Below, piece after piece: positions 33,663 to 46,144 of a stretch of DNA of 64,000 nucleotides. A program made the translations under genes and the position numbers. Origin of the DNA: Diplolepis rosae (Eukaryota; Arthropoda; Insecta; Hymenoptera; Diplolepididae); NCBI GenBank assembly GCA_030998225.1, contig JAPYXD010000753.1:3906001-3970000 (forward strand). The letters are read 5' to 3'. Every line of letters begins with the position of its first letter. Position 1 is the first letter of the stretch. A model generated the notes under the pieces. That model was given only the letters and a program-made list of their open reading frames with translations, searched no databases and had not been told where the DNA came from.

Positions 33663-34784
33663 CCCCCATAGCACAATACCTTCCCTGAACGTTCTATGAA
33701 CGTTGCCATGGAATGTTCAGAAGATTCCAATGGAACGTTCAAGGAACGTTCCTAGAACTAAGAAAATGTCCGGGTTTTTTTAACGTTCCAAAGCAATGTT
33801 CTCTGAATGTTCCTGTGGAACGTTCCAGGAACGTTCAAAAGGAATATTGAGAGAATGTTCCGCAGCAATATTCAGAAAATATTCAAAGAGAACGTTCCTG
33901 GAACCTTCCATAGGAACGTTCAGAGAACATTTGTATCGAACGTTCGTAGAACTTTTCGTGGGAACATTCAGGGAACATTCGCAGAGAACGTTTTGGAACA
34001 TTCCGCGGGAACATTTTTTGAGAATGTTCCTGGAATTATTTTCTACAGCATTCAGGAAACTTTCTTTATAGATAATCCTGCAGCTTCAAACATACTAATG
34101 CAGGGAATGTTTTTTATAAATAATTTTGGGAATTAATTTATAGGTAAAATGGAAAGAATTAATTGCAGATATTAATATTTGGTTTATATATTTAAAAATA
34201 CTTTAAGTACAAAGAGGAAGATGCTATAACGTTTACTGAAACATGTTTTTAATAAAATATTTACATAAATTACATTTGTTCATAAAAGTAAGATAATCTA
34301 TTCCATTTTTATCTATTACATTTATCTATTATATTATATTATCTATAGATTATCTATTATAAGATTATCTATAAAGAAAGTTTCCTGAATGCCGTAGAAA
34401 ATAATTCCAGGAACATTCACAAAAAATGTTCCCGCGGAATGTTCCAAAACGTACTCCGCGAATGTTCCCTGAATATTCCCACGAAAAGTTCTACGAACGT
34501 TCGATACAAATGCTCTCTGAACGTTCCTATGGAAGGTTCCAGGAACGTTCTCTTAGAATATTCTCTGAATATTGCTGCGGGACGTTCTCTCAATATTCCT
34601 TTTGAACGTTCCTGGAACGTTCCACAGGAACATTCAGAGAACATTGCTTTAGAACGTTAAAAAAACCCGGACATTTTCTTAGTTCTAGGAACGTTCCTTG
34701 AACGTTCCGATGGAACCTTCCGAAAATTCCACGGGAACGTTCATAGAACGTTCAGGGAAGGTATTGTGCCATGGGGGGGGGGGG
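33663..34784. mobile_element. Fold-back element of GAACGTTC words
   Basis: Arms of about 410 bp (33663-34075 and 34376-34784) pair along their whole length. They start CCCCCATAGCACAATACC and end GGTATTGTGCCATGGGGG. They consist of GAACGTTC and variants at mostly 11-13 bp spacing. The loop (34076-34375) is AT-rich. It is inserted in family A at the GG-CTGAAA point seen intact at 44257-44928. Confidence 0.85.
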
Positions 34785-35112
34785 CTGAAATTATAAAAAA
34801 AAAATTTTATAAACAAATTGCTGTATTTGATAATAATTAATTTAATTTCAAAAATAGGAAACAGTCATCTTGTAGAGAATCTTTTTCCTAAAATAATGAA
34901 CCGTAATTTATTAAAATCGCATCATTTTTAAAAATTTGGCTCGAAGTAATAAGTAAATAAGTTTAGGCAAAAATAAAATTTATTAATAAAATTATTTTTT
35001 TGTGTTTCAAATTTTCCTCCTGAAAAATAATCTTTCCTCTTTCAAATTAGCCCTTCAATAATAATATTGCTATTCTTGAATAGGTCTAATTTTCATGAAC
35101 GAACTACCTTAA

Positions 35113-37600
35113 TCTTTAAGAAATCCCTACGTGGTCAGAAAATGAAACGTTTCTTTTCCATCTCACTCTATCCTTTAAATTCCACGCAGCTTTCTCTCTC
35201 AAATTCTTCGCCCAGAGTATCAACTATTTATAATGGCAGCTGACTCCAGAAAAGTACAATACGTTTCTAACGAGAAAAAAGATACCCAAGTTTGGAAGAA
35301 AAAAAAGAATCCGAAGAGATGAAAGATATAGAAAAAAAAGAAGAGCAAATAAATAAGAAAGTCGGAATGATAGTTTAAAAGAGTGAGAGAGGAGAAGACA
35401 CTTAATTCAGAGAGGCGGAAAAAGAGAGAGAGAGTGGGGGGAACTCTTAAAGTTACTTAGTGTATAGTGTCACCATAGTAGTAGTAATACTAATAGTAGT
35501 AGTAGTAACAGTAGTAGTCATCCAGGCCAGGAAACTTTACTCCCACTTTAGAGTCTTTAGACGTCACTTTTATATATTCCGGACAAAAATAACGCGAGAC
35601 GAGACTGTCGGTTGCGGTCGTGTGTAGTTTTAAATGATAACAAAATACGTATAGTACGTTTTGCGTCTTCACATCTTGTCTCCTTCTTTAATTCTCAGTT
35701 TCCGGGATTAGCTCGCCTTCGTTTCGATGAAGGTGATTATGAAAGTCTCCTCTTGAAAATCAATCGCGAATGACTTCAACCTGTTGCTGGTTGATTGGGA
35801 CTTCTGGTGTCACGTGATGAATGCCATCGATGTTTTTTTTTTGAGACACTTTTTTTAAAAAAAATCTCTTACTTTTCGCGGGGGTTATTATTACTTTGAA
35901 AAGGTCAGCCTAATTTTGTTGAGGAAGTCAGTGATGTGAAGTAATTAGTTTAGGGCAAATTACTACGGAATTTTTGATTTAGAAAGACACAATTTCTGTT
36001 ACAAGATTGCAAAAAAGTTACTGTTTTTGTTGTGATGTATATTTTTAGTCGCTAGCGCAATTTCATGAAGGGGATTTTGAATTTCAATAGCTAGTTTTTT
36101 TTTTAGATTTTGCAAGAAAAGAAATATTGATTCAAAATATTAGTTTGATGTTAGGAATAGAGATGAGGTTTTTGAATAACTTTATCAACTTATTTTTTAG
36201 TATTTTTCCTACTAAGCATTTTTTGAGAATATTTAAAAACAAGAATTACATTGAAAATTTGGAATTGGAAAATCGGAGTTTTGAAATTTGGTTCTGCAAT
36301 TTTTTGATTGTGGATTTGTTTAATTCCTGTGGTGAGAAGTTGTAATTTACAAGTGAGATTGAGAATCAAAATTATTTAAGATTTTTGAATGTGACAATTA
36401 TCATAAATTATGATAATATTATTACAACCAATTAGTACTGTATAAAACTTATTCCGATAGATTTTTGAACTATTATTCACATCAGAATCTGATACAAAAT
36501 TCCATTGTGAAAATTTGAAAGTAGTAAATGAATTATTGAAATTGAATAATTATCCCTCATAATATAAAAAGTAATTCTTTTGTTACTCCAGTTGATAAAA
36601 AACATATTATCTCAATTCCTTATTATGTCAATTTCTCAAAAAATAGTGAAAGGATTTGTACAAATTTTGATTGTAGAATAATTTCCAGAATAAATACCAC
36701 AATTTTATTAGCAAACACTAAAAAACAATTTAATTATGTAATTCAAATTAAAAAAAAAATTTAATTAATAAATTTGTTGAGTAAAGGAGACAAATTTTTG
36801 ATACGCTACTGTCACTGAGTTTTCATTACATTTATTAGTATGTTTACGGTTTTATCTGTGAGAGGACGTAAGTCTCTCGCATCTCTTTAACAAAATTGCA
36901 AATAAAACCAAGTAATATGAAGGAATAATAAAATTTAAAGAACCCTTCTAGTCTATATTTATTATCAAAAAATTGAAAAATAATATAATAAAATTTAATT
37001 ATCATCAGAAAATTTTAAATCTGAAAACTTGTATTTTCTATAATCTATTGAATTTTCCTTCTTCAAATTAAAATTATAACAATTTATACATATTTTTAAG
37101 ATAATTATAATAAACAAAAACGCATAAATTTAATAAAATTTTTTAATTTGCATTTTCTTATGAAAATATTAACATGAATATTTACAGCAATTGTCACTTT
37201 TCTTTCTTCTTGCAATCATCCGTAATTTGTAATTTCAAAAATTATTATTCTTTAATTTTATTTGAAATAAATCAAATAAAAAACACCTTATGAATCAAAT
37301 TAATACCAAATCTTCCAACTAATTTAAAATCCCCTAAATCGTTAAAAAAAATCTTTGGAAGAAAGAATCTAAAAATTTTTTAAAATCATAAAAATTTCAA
37401 AATTTTGGAAAAGACATCCTGATCTTCCCCTTCAAGAAAATGCATAACATCCTATATCCTTAACGTTACATAAAGAATATTGCCCAACGAAAATTGTCAC
37501 TTATATTTCTAGTTTCAAAAATAGCCAATGATTTCTCATATACATATTTCCTAGTCTATGAGAAGTCTCACAAAGTTTCGGCGTGAAATTTGGTCTCAGA
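35113..37600. other. AT-rich intergenic DNA with a (TAG)n microsatellite
   Basis: A TAG/TAA microsatellite lies at 35476-35518 after a purine-rich stretch. The rest is AT-rich with no gene that I can recognise. Confidence 0.45.
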
Positions 37601-38074
37601 TATAAGAAAATAATAAGCAGGACGTAGGACGACAGCTTGAGACGTTTTTAGTAATCTGTCGAAGGCTCGGGAAAGAATTGGACACAATGGACATTAGCAT
37701 TACAGTTGTGGTCGGCGGTCATGCATCGGTGAGACGTGAAATATAATTCTAAAAGTGCTCAAGTGAAACGTGTTTTCCACATTGTCGTGCTGTTTTAAGC
37801 ACTGAGGAAATCAATGTGCGTGGTTTGCAATGCTCACTTTTATTGCGTCTAAAGGAAATAAGTTTTCGAAAAGAATCTCTTTTGGGAGTGTCATGGCGAT
37901 AATGTCGTCGAGAGAAAGGAGCCAGGAGAGAAATAATGTAATGACGACATACCGCCGTCCTCGGGTCGTCGTTCAGCTTCCTGGTTCCAAGTTGATCATA
38001 AAAGAAAGCAAAAGAGGCAGAATGAGAAGCTGACTAAGGAGAACTTTACCAACGAAAAAAAACCTCTCGATGCG
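37600..38074 (+). other. Possible first exon of an unknown transcript
   Basis: A stretch richer in G and C than its surroundings ends at GATGCG before a GTGAGTTTT donor (38075). An ATG at 37893 opens 46 codons (MAIMSSRERSQERNNVMTTY onward) but stops before the donor. If transcribed, this is more likely a leader exon than coding. I do not recognise it. Confidence 0.2.
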
Positions 38075-38129
38075 GTGAGTTTTACTTATAAATGAAATTA
38101 TTAACTCGCTTATATCTTATAAATTAACC

Positions 38130-39120
38130 TATGAGAAGTCTAGACGTCTTGAAGACGTCTCACGGACTTTAATGTCAAGATTTTTATTGACCTGAAGTCA
38201 TATCATGTCCAAGAGACGTCTTTCAGACAAGAGACGTCTTTCAGATAAGAGACGTTTTTCAGAAAAGAGACGTCCTTAAGGTGTCCCATAGACGTCCAAT
38301 ATTTTTGAGCCTACTAGGTTACTATCAGACAAAAAAAAGTTTTATTACTTACAACACAAAATTTATTTCATTCGGCAAAGTTAGAAAGATAAAATTTCAT
38401 TGTTTGGACGTCCTGAGGACGTCTAACAAATTTCAGTTTCAGGAATCTGACAATTATTATTTTATTATTTTTCCATTGGACAAATTTACAGAAACAACAT
38501 TTTTTTTGTTAAGACGTCATGCCAGTCAGACATTTTGTTGATTTTAGACGGTTCATGTCTGAAGATGTCTTCTAAATATAAGACATTTTCAAGATGTCGT
38601 TTCAGTAGACTCGGGGACGTTGGACGTCTTGAAGGCGTTTCACGGACTTCAATATCAAGATTTTTGTTGACCTAAGGTCACCTTATATCTAAGAGACGTC
38701 TTTCAGACAAGAGACGTCCTCAGGGCGGCTGAAAGCCTGACAGTGCAGGCTCCAAGACGTCAAATCTTCTCGGGTCCACTCGGTTACTATCATTAGAAAA
38801 AATTTTCTTCACTTGCAATAAAATATTTGTGTCATCGGACAAAGTTAAAGAAGCAACATTATTTTGCTGGGACGTCAACCCAGTCAGAAATTTTATTGTT
38901 TTTGGAATGCTCATGTCTGGAAGACATTTCCTAAATATGAGACGTTTTCAAGATGATGTTCTAGTAGATACAAAGATTTTGTACATCTTGAAGGCGTCTC
39001 GAGCACTTCAAAGTCAAACTTTTCGTTCTTTTTTATGCTTCTTTCGACTAAAAGACGATTTTGAAACACAAGGCGTCCTTTGAACAACAAAAAGAACTTC
39101 CAAAAGACGTCTCATGGCTT
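38130..39120. repeat. GACGTC repeat block
   Basis: Two related units (about 38134-38590 and 38615-39110) share CTTGAAGACGTCTCACGGACTT and CAAGATTTTT-TTGACCT stretches. Words are mutated compared with the 6.8-kb array, so this block looks older. From 39120 to 39840 I see plain AT-rich DNA. Confidence 0.65.
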
Positions 39121-39839
39121 AAATACATCTTTTGGATTTTCATTCTATTCTGTATAAATGTCATTCTAAAATTCCAGTCAGTTTTGTTTATTAAATATTT
39201 TCTAATTTTTACAGCGGACCAAATTGAAGTAAATTATAATATACATCCTAGAAAAAAAATTTAATGACTATCCTTTAACTCATGATACAAATATTATTAT
39301 TGTTCTCTTCGAGATAAAGGAAAAACAAGAAAATAATTTTCATTTTGAATAAAAGGAAATTGAAGTACCTTGAGGGGAATTTGTACTCATAATATTATTT
39401 CTAGAAAATCTCATTTCTTGCAAAGTTTAAAAGGCCTTGATAAAAGGATTTTAAAATCTACAAAAGCCTTCGTGAACTTGTACGACAACTGATTGAATAA
39501 AACAATAGTGAAGAGGAGTATAAAGCTTGCTGGGTTCATTTAAGTCTTTTAAATTGAAACACTCTATTGCATTATATGCAAGTGGGCATATTATGCACAA
39601 TATATAACATTGTTTTACAAGAAATACGAATGAAATACTCACTCCTTCAAAAAGAAAATTTCCGCTTTCTATATTCACATATATTCTTTAAAACTTTATG
39701 TTTTTTATAGACTTTCTTTAGAAGTCTTAAAGTTAACTGAGAATTGTTTACAATTTGAAAATCATATAATGGAAAATAAAGAGTATCCTTATGCCATTTG
39801 AACATTTTATGAGTCTTAATTAAAAGTATGAATAAGTAA

Positions 39840-41235
39840 TGGAAATTCGGCAGCCACGGGGAAATTGTACGTCTTTGGAACGTCTTAAGGACGTCTTCCA
39901 AATTTCATGTTCAGCCATTTTTCTATCCGGAAAATTCTAGTGGGCAGAAACTCTGAAAACGTCCTAAGGATGTCTAAAGCCGTTTCTAGGATGTCGAAAT
40001 GAGGTCCCAGGGTAATTTTTAGAACGTTCTATTTCAATAGAAATGACGTCCGAGCGTTTTGAGAATGTTTTCAGGATGTCTTTAGGACACTAGAAATCTA
40101 CGACACGTCGATTGAACTGACATTGGAGGTCCGAATAACGTCTCAGGAACTTTTTTTGGATTTCACTGGTTTTGTGCACATTGGGATGTCTTTTTTTCTA
40201 AAAACGTCTGGTAGACAACAAAAATCCTAACATCCAATTCCCGAGGTTTCCTCAAGACGTCCGTGAAACGTCTAATGTTGGTAAAATGATTTTCGCCGCC
40301 TTTGGATCCCCTTCAAACGTCCATGCGTGTTAAATTGATGTCTTAAGACGTCCTTAAGCCATGAGACGTCCTAAAGACACACACCTGAAAGGTGACTAGG
40401 AACTCGGTGAGCACGAGGAAGTAGTCGTTTTTGAGACGCTCAAAAGACGTCTTAGGGACGTCAACTTCTATCCAACTGATGTCTTTCAGACGTCTCATGT
40501 CTTGAACACGTCTATGCTTATCCGTCTTAACGACATCTTCCGAACCTCATGTTCAGCCATTTTGCTATCCAGAAAATCCTAGTGGGCAGAAAATCTAACA
40601 CGGTCTTAGGATGTCTAAAGCCGTTTCTAGGATGTCGAAATGAGGCCCCGGGGTAATTTTTAGAACGTTCTATTTCAATAGAAATGACGTCCGAACGATA
40701 TCTTGTCTTTTGAGGATGTTTTCAGGATGTCTTTAGGACACTAGAAATCTTTGATACGTCGATTGAGCTGACATTGGACGTCCGAATAACGTCTCAGGAA
40801 CTTTTTTTGCATCACACTGGTTTTGTGCACATTGGGATGTCTTTTTTTCTAAAAACGTCTGGTAGACAACAAAAGTCCTAACATCCAATGCCCCAGATTT
40901 CCTCAAGACGTCCGTGAAACGTCTAATATTGGTAAAATGATTTTCCCCGCCTTTGGATCCCCTTCAAACGTCCATGCATGTTAAATTGATGTCTTAAGAC
41001 GTCCTTAAGCCATGAGACGTCTTAAAGACACCATTTGGACAGGCATGGACGCCCGAAAGGTGACTAAGAACTCAGTCGGCACGGGGAAGTAGTCGCTTTT
41101 GAGACGTCCAAAAGACGTCTTAGGGACGTCTATTTCTATCCAACTGGTTTCTTTCAGACGCCTGATGTCTAGAGGACGTCCATGTTTATCCAACTGATGA
41201 ATTTAAGACGTCTCATGTCTTAAGGACGTTTTAAT
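39840..41235. repeat. Two-copy, 643-bp GACGTC repeat
   Basis: CAGCCATTTT recurs at 39911 and 40554, and the two copies stay alike through TTGGTAAAATGATTTTC and TTAAATTGATGTCTTAAGAC. Inside each copy a TAGTGGGCAGAAA-type end marks a second element, so the unit is composite. Confidence 0.8.
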
Positions 41236-41500
41236 TTGTTTGTGAATTTATTATTTTGTATCGTTTTTAACACACTTAAAAACTTTTAAACGAATGAAAA
41301 CGTTTTTATTGTTAACACTTAGGAATTTATTGATGTATGTCAAGGAAAACTACCTAACATCTGAGTTGGGCCATATCAGACTGTCAATTTAAAGCGAGAT
41401 GAGGACCGGATAATATTTAAGCTTGCTTAAAATATTCCACGTGAGTTCTAGTCACAATATACAGGTATTAAATTTTAATCTGGTTTATGACCTTCTCTCT

Positions 41501-41517
41501 TGATAACGTTAAGATAA
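41501..41517. promoter_or_regulatory. Paired GATA sites upstream of the protease homolog
   Basis: TGATAA (41501-41506) and AGATAA (41512-41517) lie about 115-130 bases before the start codon. GATA factors drive many insect gut and fat-body genes. Short motifs in AT-rich DNA are weak evidence. No convincing TATA box is seen. Confidence 0.25.
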
Positions 41518-41630
41518 CAGTTATAGCGCCTTTGAATTACCGAATATGAAACAGAAATGATACATTTTTTTTGTAAATCCCAGTTTTGAATTAAACGTTG
41601 CCAGTAAAATTTTCTTTTTAATCTACAAAA

Positions 41631-44600
41631 ATGAAAATTATCGTCGCTGTTCTATTATGTATCTTCGTAGCCACTGATGGCACTACAGGTAAATTTAGAG
41701 CAATTTTTAAACAGTCATAATTATAAATAATTATTGAAATTATTTATTTAATGCTTACTATCGTTCTTTACAGTCTCTAAAAATTATCTAAATAAAATAT
41801 AATCCACCTCAATCCTAACCCAGTGGGAATGGGTACACTAGACGTCTTTGGGACGTCTTAAGGACGTCTTAAGGACGTTTTAAGGACGTTCTAAGAACTT
41901 TAATGTCCAGACTTTTTATGTTTTAAAAACGTTTCATGTCTGCAAGACATTTTACATTTGGACTAAAATTCAAACATTATTTGTTTTTACTTTCTTGCCG
42001 TCTATTTGTATGCATTTATAATCTTTTAATTTTGTGTAATGAGAACTTTATTCTACATAACTCAAGGGGTGAGAAATTAGACAATAATTTAACTTTCAAT
42101 AGAAAAAATTATAAAACAAGGTAAATTTGGTAGATTAACAAGTTTTAAAATGTGTAAAATTGATTAGATCAAAAGCCTGATTTTATCTTGGTTTTGTTTT
42201 ATCAAACAAATCTTTGTTAAAGATTATTACTCAACTTTAAAAGAGTCTCACGTAATGTCGAAAACATTTTCAAGCAGTCTAACAATCGTTATTAATTGAT
42301 TTTTATGAAATTTAAAAATACAGCGTCTGAAAAAATGCAATTAAAACAATAAAAATACTTGAAATTATTTTTAAATACTTGCAAAATTAATATTTTTGTA
42401 GTTTCTTAGAACAACTCAGTGGGCAGATTTATAATGAACGTCTCCAGGAAGTCTTAATAACGTCCCAAAGATATCGAGGTCAGAGTTTTTGTTGCCTTTT
42501 GCGCGTCTTTTGTCTCAAATGTGTCTTCGAAAAATAACACATCCTTCGAACAGGAGAAAGGCTGACCTCAAATTTTGGAAAACGTCCTTGAAATGTACCA
42601 AAGACGTCCAATTTTTCCATGAACACTAAGAATGCATAACCTTTAAAAGATTCAAGAATATTCTCATCATTACAAAAGATTATACAACGTTTTACATGTT
42701 TTCGGGAAATTCTAAAACATTTCACAATGTTCGAGAATTTAAGGAAATTTCCTATATCCATTACTCTAAAAATTCTAAAAAAATTCTGCATAAAACGATG
42801 ACTTTCTTCAATTGGGCGAGAATAATGCACCCAGGGGGCAAAAAATCTGAAAAAGTCCCAAGGATGTCCATAAGATGTCTCTAGGATGTCTTTTGACACG
42901 TTTTTTTGGACGTTTTAGGACGTTAAATACTAGTGCAAATGACGTCCCAGGCATATCTTGTGACCGACGGATGTTTTTAAGATATCTTCAGGACATTAGA
43001 TATCTCTGTTATGCCGATTGGACTAAAATTGGACGTCCTGGTAACGTCTCAAGGACTTTTCTTGGATGCCTAGGGTTTTTTGCCTAATGGGCAATCAATC
43101 TAGTAGGCACGGGGACATGGTTTTAATAGGGACGTTCAAAAGATGTTTTTAGAGCATCTATGTCCGTCGAATAGGTGTTTTGTGGACGTCTTATGCCTGG
43201 AAGACATTTTCAAAACGTCTTTTAGGCATAAAACGTTTTTGAAATAGAAAAAGACAGCTATCGGAGTTTGTTAGACGTTATTAAGACGTCCCAAAAACGT
43301 CCAGTGTCATCGTGCTTACTTTGTATTTTCACCATTTCCACTTATTCCCCCATATAAATTTAATTTTTAATTTGCACAGAACTGAATGCGATTTCAACAT
43401 TGGAAGACAAGCTCATTACAAGATCTTATCCGCTACTTAAATTCATAAAAAACATCCATACAACCGTGGCTGCTATATTATACTTAAAACGATTACAGTG
43501 CAGTGCAGCCATCGTAACTAGAAAAGTTGTTCTAACTGCAATCAGGTGCATTGAAGAATTTGAACATCAACCTAAATTTGGTGAGGCTCGAATTATAATT
43601 GCAGAAGAAACACATGAAATTGAAATCATAAAGAGAACTCCTCATCCATCGCTAGTTTACGATAAAAAATACGAGTATGGTTCTTATTATGACATTTCTA
43701 TCATAAAAGTAAGTCATCTAATAATTATTTATTCTTCAACCACAACATTTTTCAAAATCTGAAGCTTTCTTAGTGGAGATGGAGACACAGTTGTTTTCTA
43801 GTCTTCCAAAAATTGTTTTTGAGACATCTATGCCTGCCCTATTGATGTCTTGTAGACGTTCCATGTCCAAAAGACGTCCTTAAGGCATGAAATGTCTAAA
43901 ATATATCAATGGGATAGACATGAAGGTCGTTAAGATGTCTCATGGACGCTCAAAGATAAATTGTCCCAATGCTCACTAATGGCCATGTGGACATTGGACG
44001 TTTGTGGGACGTATTAAAGACGTCTTGGAACACTCCTGTAAAATTTAATCGCCGATATTTGGGTCGGCACTGAATTCAATATAATTATTTTTCAATTAAT
44101 TGCATTATTTTTTTAAGATGATGACTCCAACAAAAAAAGAACCGATTTCTTTGCCAGATAACGAAAGACTGTTGTTTGAATCTGAATGTGTTACATTAAT
44201 TGGAAGGAATAAAAAGGGCCTAGACGTAAGTTAAGAAGAAAGTTTGCAGATTCGATTTAAGGTAGTTGATCGACGAAAATTAGACCTCAGGCAGAAATAG
44301 ATAATTTTGCTTTCAACAATAGCAATATTATTATTGAAGGGCTATTTTGAAAGAGAAAAGATTATTTTAACAAAAAAAATTTGAACCACAGCAAAATAAT
44401 TTTATTATTACATTTTATTTTTGCCCCAACTTTTTTTCTTATCGCTTCTTACCAAATTTTAAAAAATTATGCGATTCTAATAAATCATAAATCATTTTTT
44501 CAGAGAAAAGATTTCCCACAACTTCACCGTTTCTGATTTTTAAAAATAAATTCTTTAATGGCTGAAACCATTAAAAAAACATTTTCCAGAACCAAATGTT

Positions 44601-46115
44601 TATAAACAAATTGCTGAATGTGATAATAATTTATTCATTTTCTAAAATTAGAAATGGTTAAGTTGTAGAAAATCTTTTTCTTGAAAAATTGATTTGTAAT
44701 TTATTAAAATCGCATAATTTTTTAACATTTGGTAAGAAGCGATAAGAAAAAAAGTTGGGGCAAAAATAAAATTTATTAATAAAATTATTTTTCTGCATTT
44801 CAAATTTTTTTCATGGAAATTAATCTGTTCTCTTCCGAAATAGCCCTTCAATAATAATATTGCTATTCTTGAAAGCAAAATTATCTATTTTTGCCTGAGG
44901 TCTAATTTTCGTCGATCAACTACCTTAATGGAAACTCAATTTTTTTTTTAGGCACTGATGCTCGTAATTATAGGGGACGAATATTGCGATATCGTAAAGT
45001 ACAATGCAAATGAGTATGAAAAAATATACTGTGCCGGATTAAGAGATCTCAATCCAAATGCAAAACTTGAATTGGTATAATGCTTTCATTTTAATTCCTA
45101 GTGGACACGGGGATCTTAGACGTCCTGGGGACGCTTTAAGGACGTTTCGGAAACATCAATGTCGGACATTTTGTTATCTTCCGGACGCCTTATGACTGAA
45201 AGACGTTTTTGAAATATAAGACGTCCTCAGGATGATAAAAAGATCTAGATCTAATTCCGCAGAACATTTTTAAGGCCATCGATCTACCGAACCACGTGAC
45301 TAAAATATATATTCATTTATTCCTTCAAGATAAATTTTTTAACCTGCAAAATATTTTTCTGAAATTGGAAATATATAATCAAAATATTGAAGAACGTCTG
45401 TTAACTTCTTTTCAGTGAAAATTTTAGGAAAGGCTTTTTTAGAGAAAATATAACTTGAAGAGTTATTGACAATTACAATTATCTGAAAAACTTTTACTGA
45501 AACGAAGTTGAAAGACTTTCTTTATACATTTTTTGTAAACTGGAAAAGTTATTCCCTAGGAATTTTTACAGGAATTTGGTCACTTGGTCGGGTTATTCTA
45601 TGACTTTCCCAGTGGACACGGAAGTATAAAAGTCTTTGGGGACGTTTAAAAGATGTCTTAAGGATGTCAATGGCTGTCGAATTGATATCTTGTAAACGTC
45701 TCATATCTGAAAGCGTTCTTATGATATGAAACTTCTAAAAAAAATCATTTGGATAGACATTAATATCCTTAAGATGCCTCTTGGACGTCCTAAAGACGAC
45801 AATGCCTCCGTGCCCACTGGACACAATTAAAGACGTCTAATGTCCTCGCATCCACAGGGTTTAATTTTTTTTTCTACTTTTACAAAAGTATTATAATAGT
45901 AATCGCTTTAATTTTAGGACGACGTAGGAAGTCTTATTTGCCTCGGAGATGTATTGATAGGAATTGTTACTGGAATTTCGAAAGGCCCCGGGATTGGAAT
46001 CATTTTTTCACAACTTAGAAGGCATTATCCCGCTATCAAAAACATAATATATGAACTACACAATAGTACTTCGGATCCTTCCAGTGCGCATCAAACAATA
46101 ATATTACAAGATTAA
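41631..46115 (+). CDS. Secreted serine protease homolog, catalytically inactive
   Basis: Five exons: 41631-41688, 43380-43708, 44118-44225, 44952-45074 and 45918-46115. Phases 1, 0, 0, 0 join into 271 residues. Residues 1-19 are a signal peptide (MKIIVAVLLCIFVATDG). The chymotrypsin fold is traced by LQC60, VLTAIRC76 (for LTAAHC), YYDISIIK (for DIALIK), C153, C177, IYC192AG, LIC214 and GIVTG. Catalytic His is Arg75. Asp124 is kept. The GDSGGP motif reads DDVGSL, so the catalytic Ser is Val209. The activation IVGG is also not recognisable (LITR, 31-34). Cys pairs 42-58, 136-201 and 168-182 (chymotrypsin numbering) are kept. Both members of the 191-220 pair are gone. It should fold but not cut; such homologs act as cofactors or decoys in insect haemolymph or, in parasitoids, venom. 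Its actual role is unknown. Confidence 0.88.
41817..43325. repeat. Series of GACGTC elements in intron 1 of the protease homolog
   Basis: There are separate pieces at 41817-41950, 42415-42620, 42829-43095 and 43104-43325. The third runs from CCAGGGGGCAAAAAATCTG to TTTTTTGCCTAATGGGC, the AAAAAATCT variant end. The fourth runs from TAGGCACGGGGACATGG to CCAGTGTCATCGTGCTTA, the standard end. The 41840 piece shows four 11-bp steps in a row. Confidence 0.7.
43765..44040. mobile_element. GACGTC element in intron 2 of the protease homolog
   Basis: TAGTGGAGATGGAGACACAG at the left, with worn GACGT words, AAAGACGTCCTTAAGGCATG in the middle and GGACATTGGACGTTTGTGGG near the right. It fills much of the 409-bp intron. 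Confidence 0.55.
44257..44928. mobile_element. Intact family A element with TTAA ends
   Basis: TTAAGGTAGTTGATCGACGA at the left is exactly matched by TCGTCGATCAACTACCTTAA at the right. Long arms pair inward through AAATTAGACCTCAGGCA. It is non-coding, about 670 bp, and fills intron 3 of the protease homolog. It serves as the empty-site reference for the nest at 32743-35112. Confidence 0.88.
45095..45870. mobile_element. Three elements filling intron 4 of the protease homolog
   Basis: A GACGTC piece lies at 45097-45270. A family C relative (GGCCATCGATCTACCGAACC to GGTCACTTGGTCGG) lies at 45270-45600. A GACGTC element lies at 45602-45835, from CCAGTGGACACGGAAG to CTCCGTGCCCACTGG. Little unique DNA is left in the 843-bp intron. 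Confidence 0.65.
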
Positions 46116-46137
46116 TAAATCCGACAATAAGAATAAA
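46114..46137 (+). terminator. Polyadenylation signals of the protease homolog
   Basis: AATAAA overlaps the stop codon at 46114-46119 and recurs at 46132-46137. The second is the more likely signal. A GACGTC element begins at 46145. Confidence 0.5.
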
Positions 46138-46144
46138 AATATTC

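Larger units (their letters stand above)
32743..35112. mobile_element. TTAA element (family A), interrupted by two insertions
   Basis: Outer arms: TTAAGGTAGTTCGTTCACGA at the left pairs with TCATGAACGAACTACCTTAA at the right. An uninterrupted copy of about 670 bp lies at 44257-44928. Comparison shows two blocks inserted here, 32958-33660 and 33663-34784. TTAA on both ends suggests piggyBac-type mobilisation. Confidence 0.85.

Noticed and set aside
33796..34660. Open frames of 70-109 codons rich in a repeated FRE/NVP pattern
   Set aside because: They are translations of GAACGTTC word arrays present on both strands of an inverted repeat.
37893..38033. A 46-codon protein (MAIMSSRERSQ onward)
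   Set aside because: Short, no recognised domain, and it stops before the nearest donor. Kept only as a possible leader exon.
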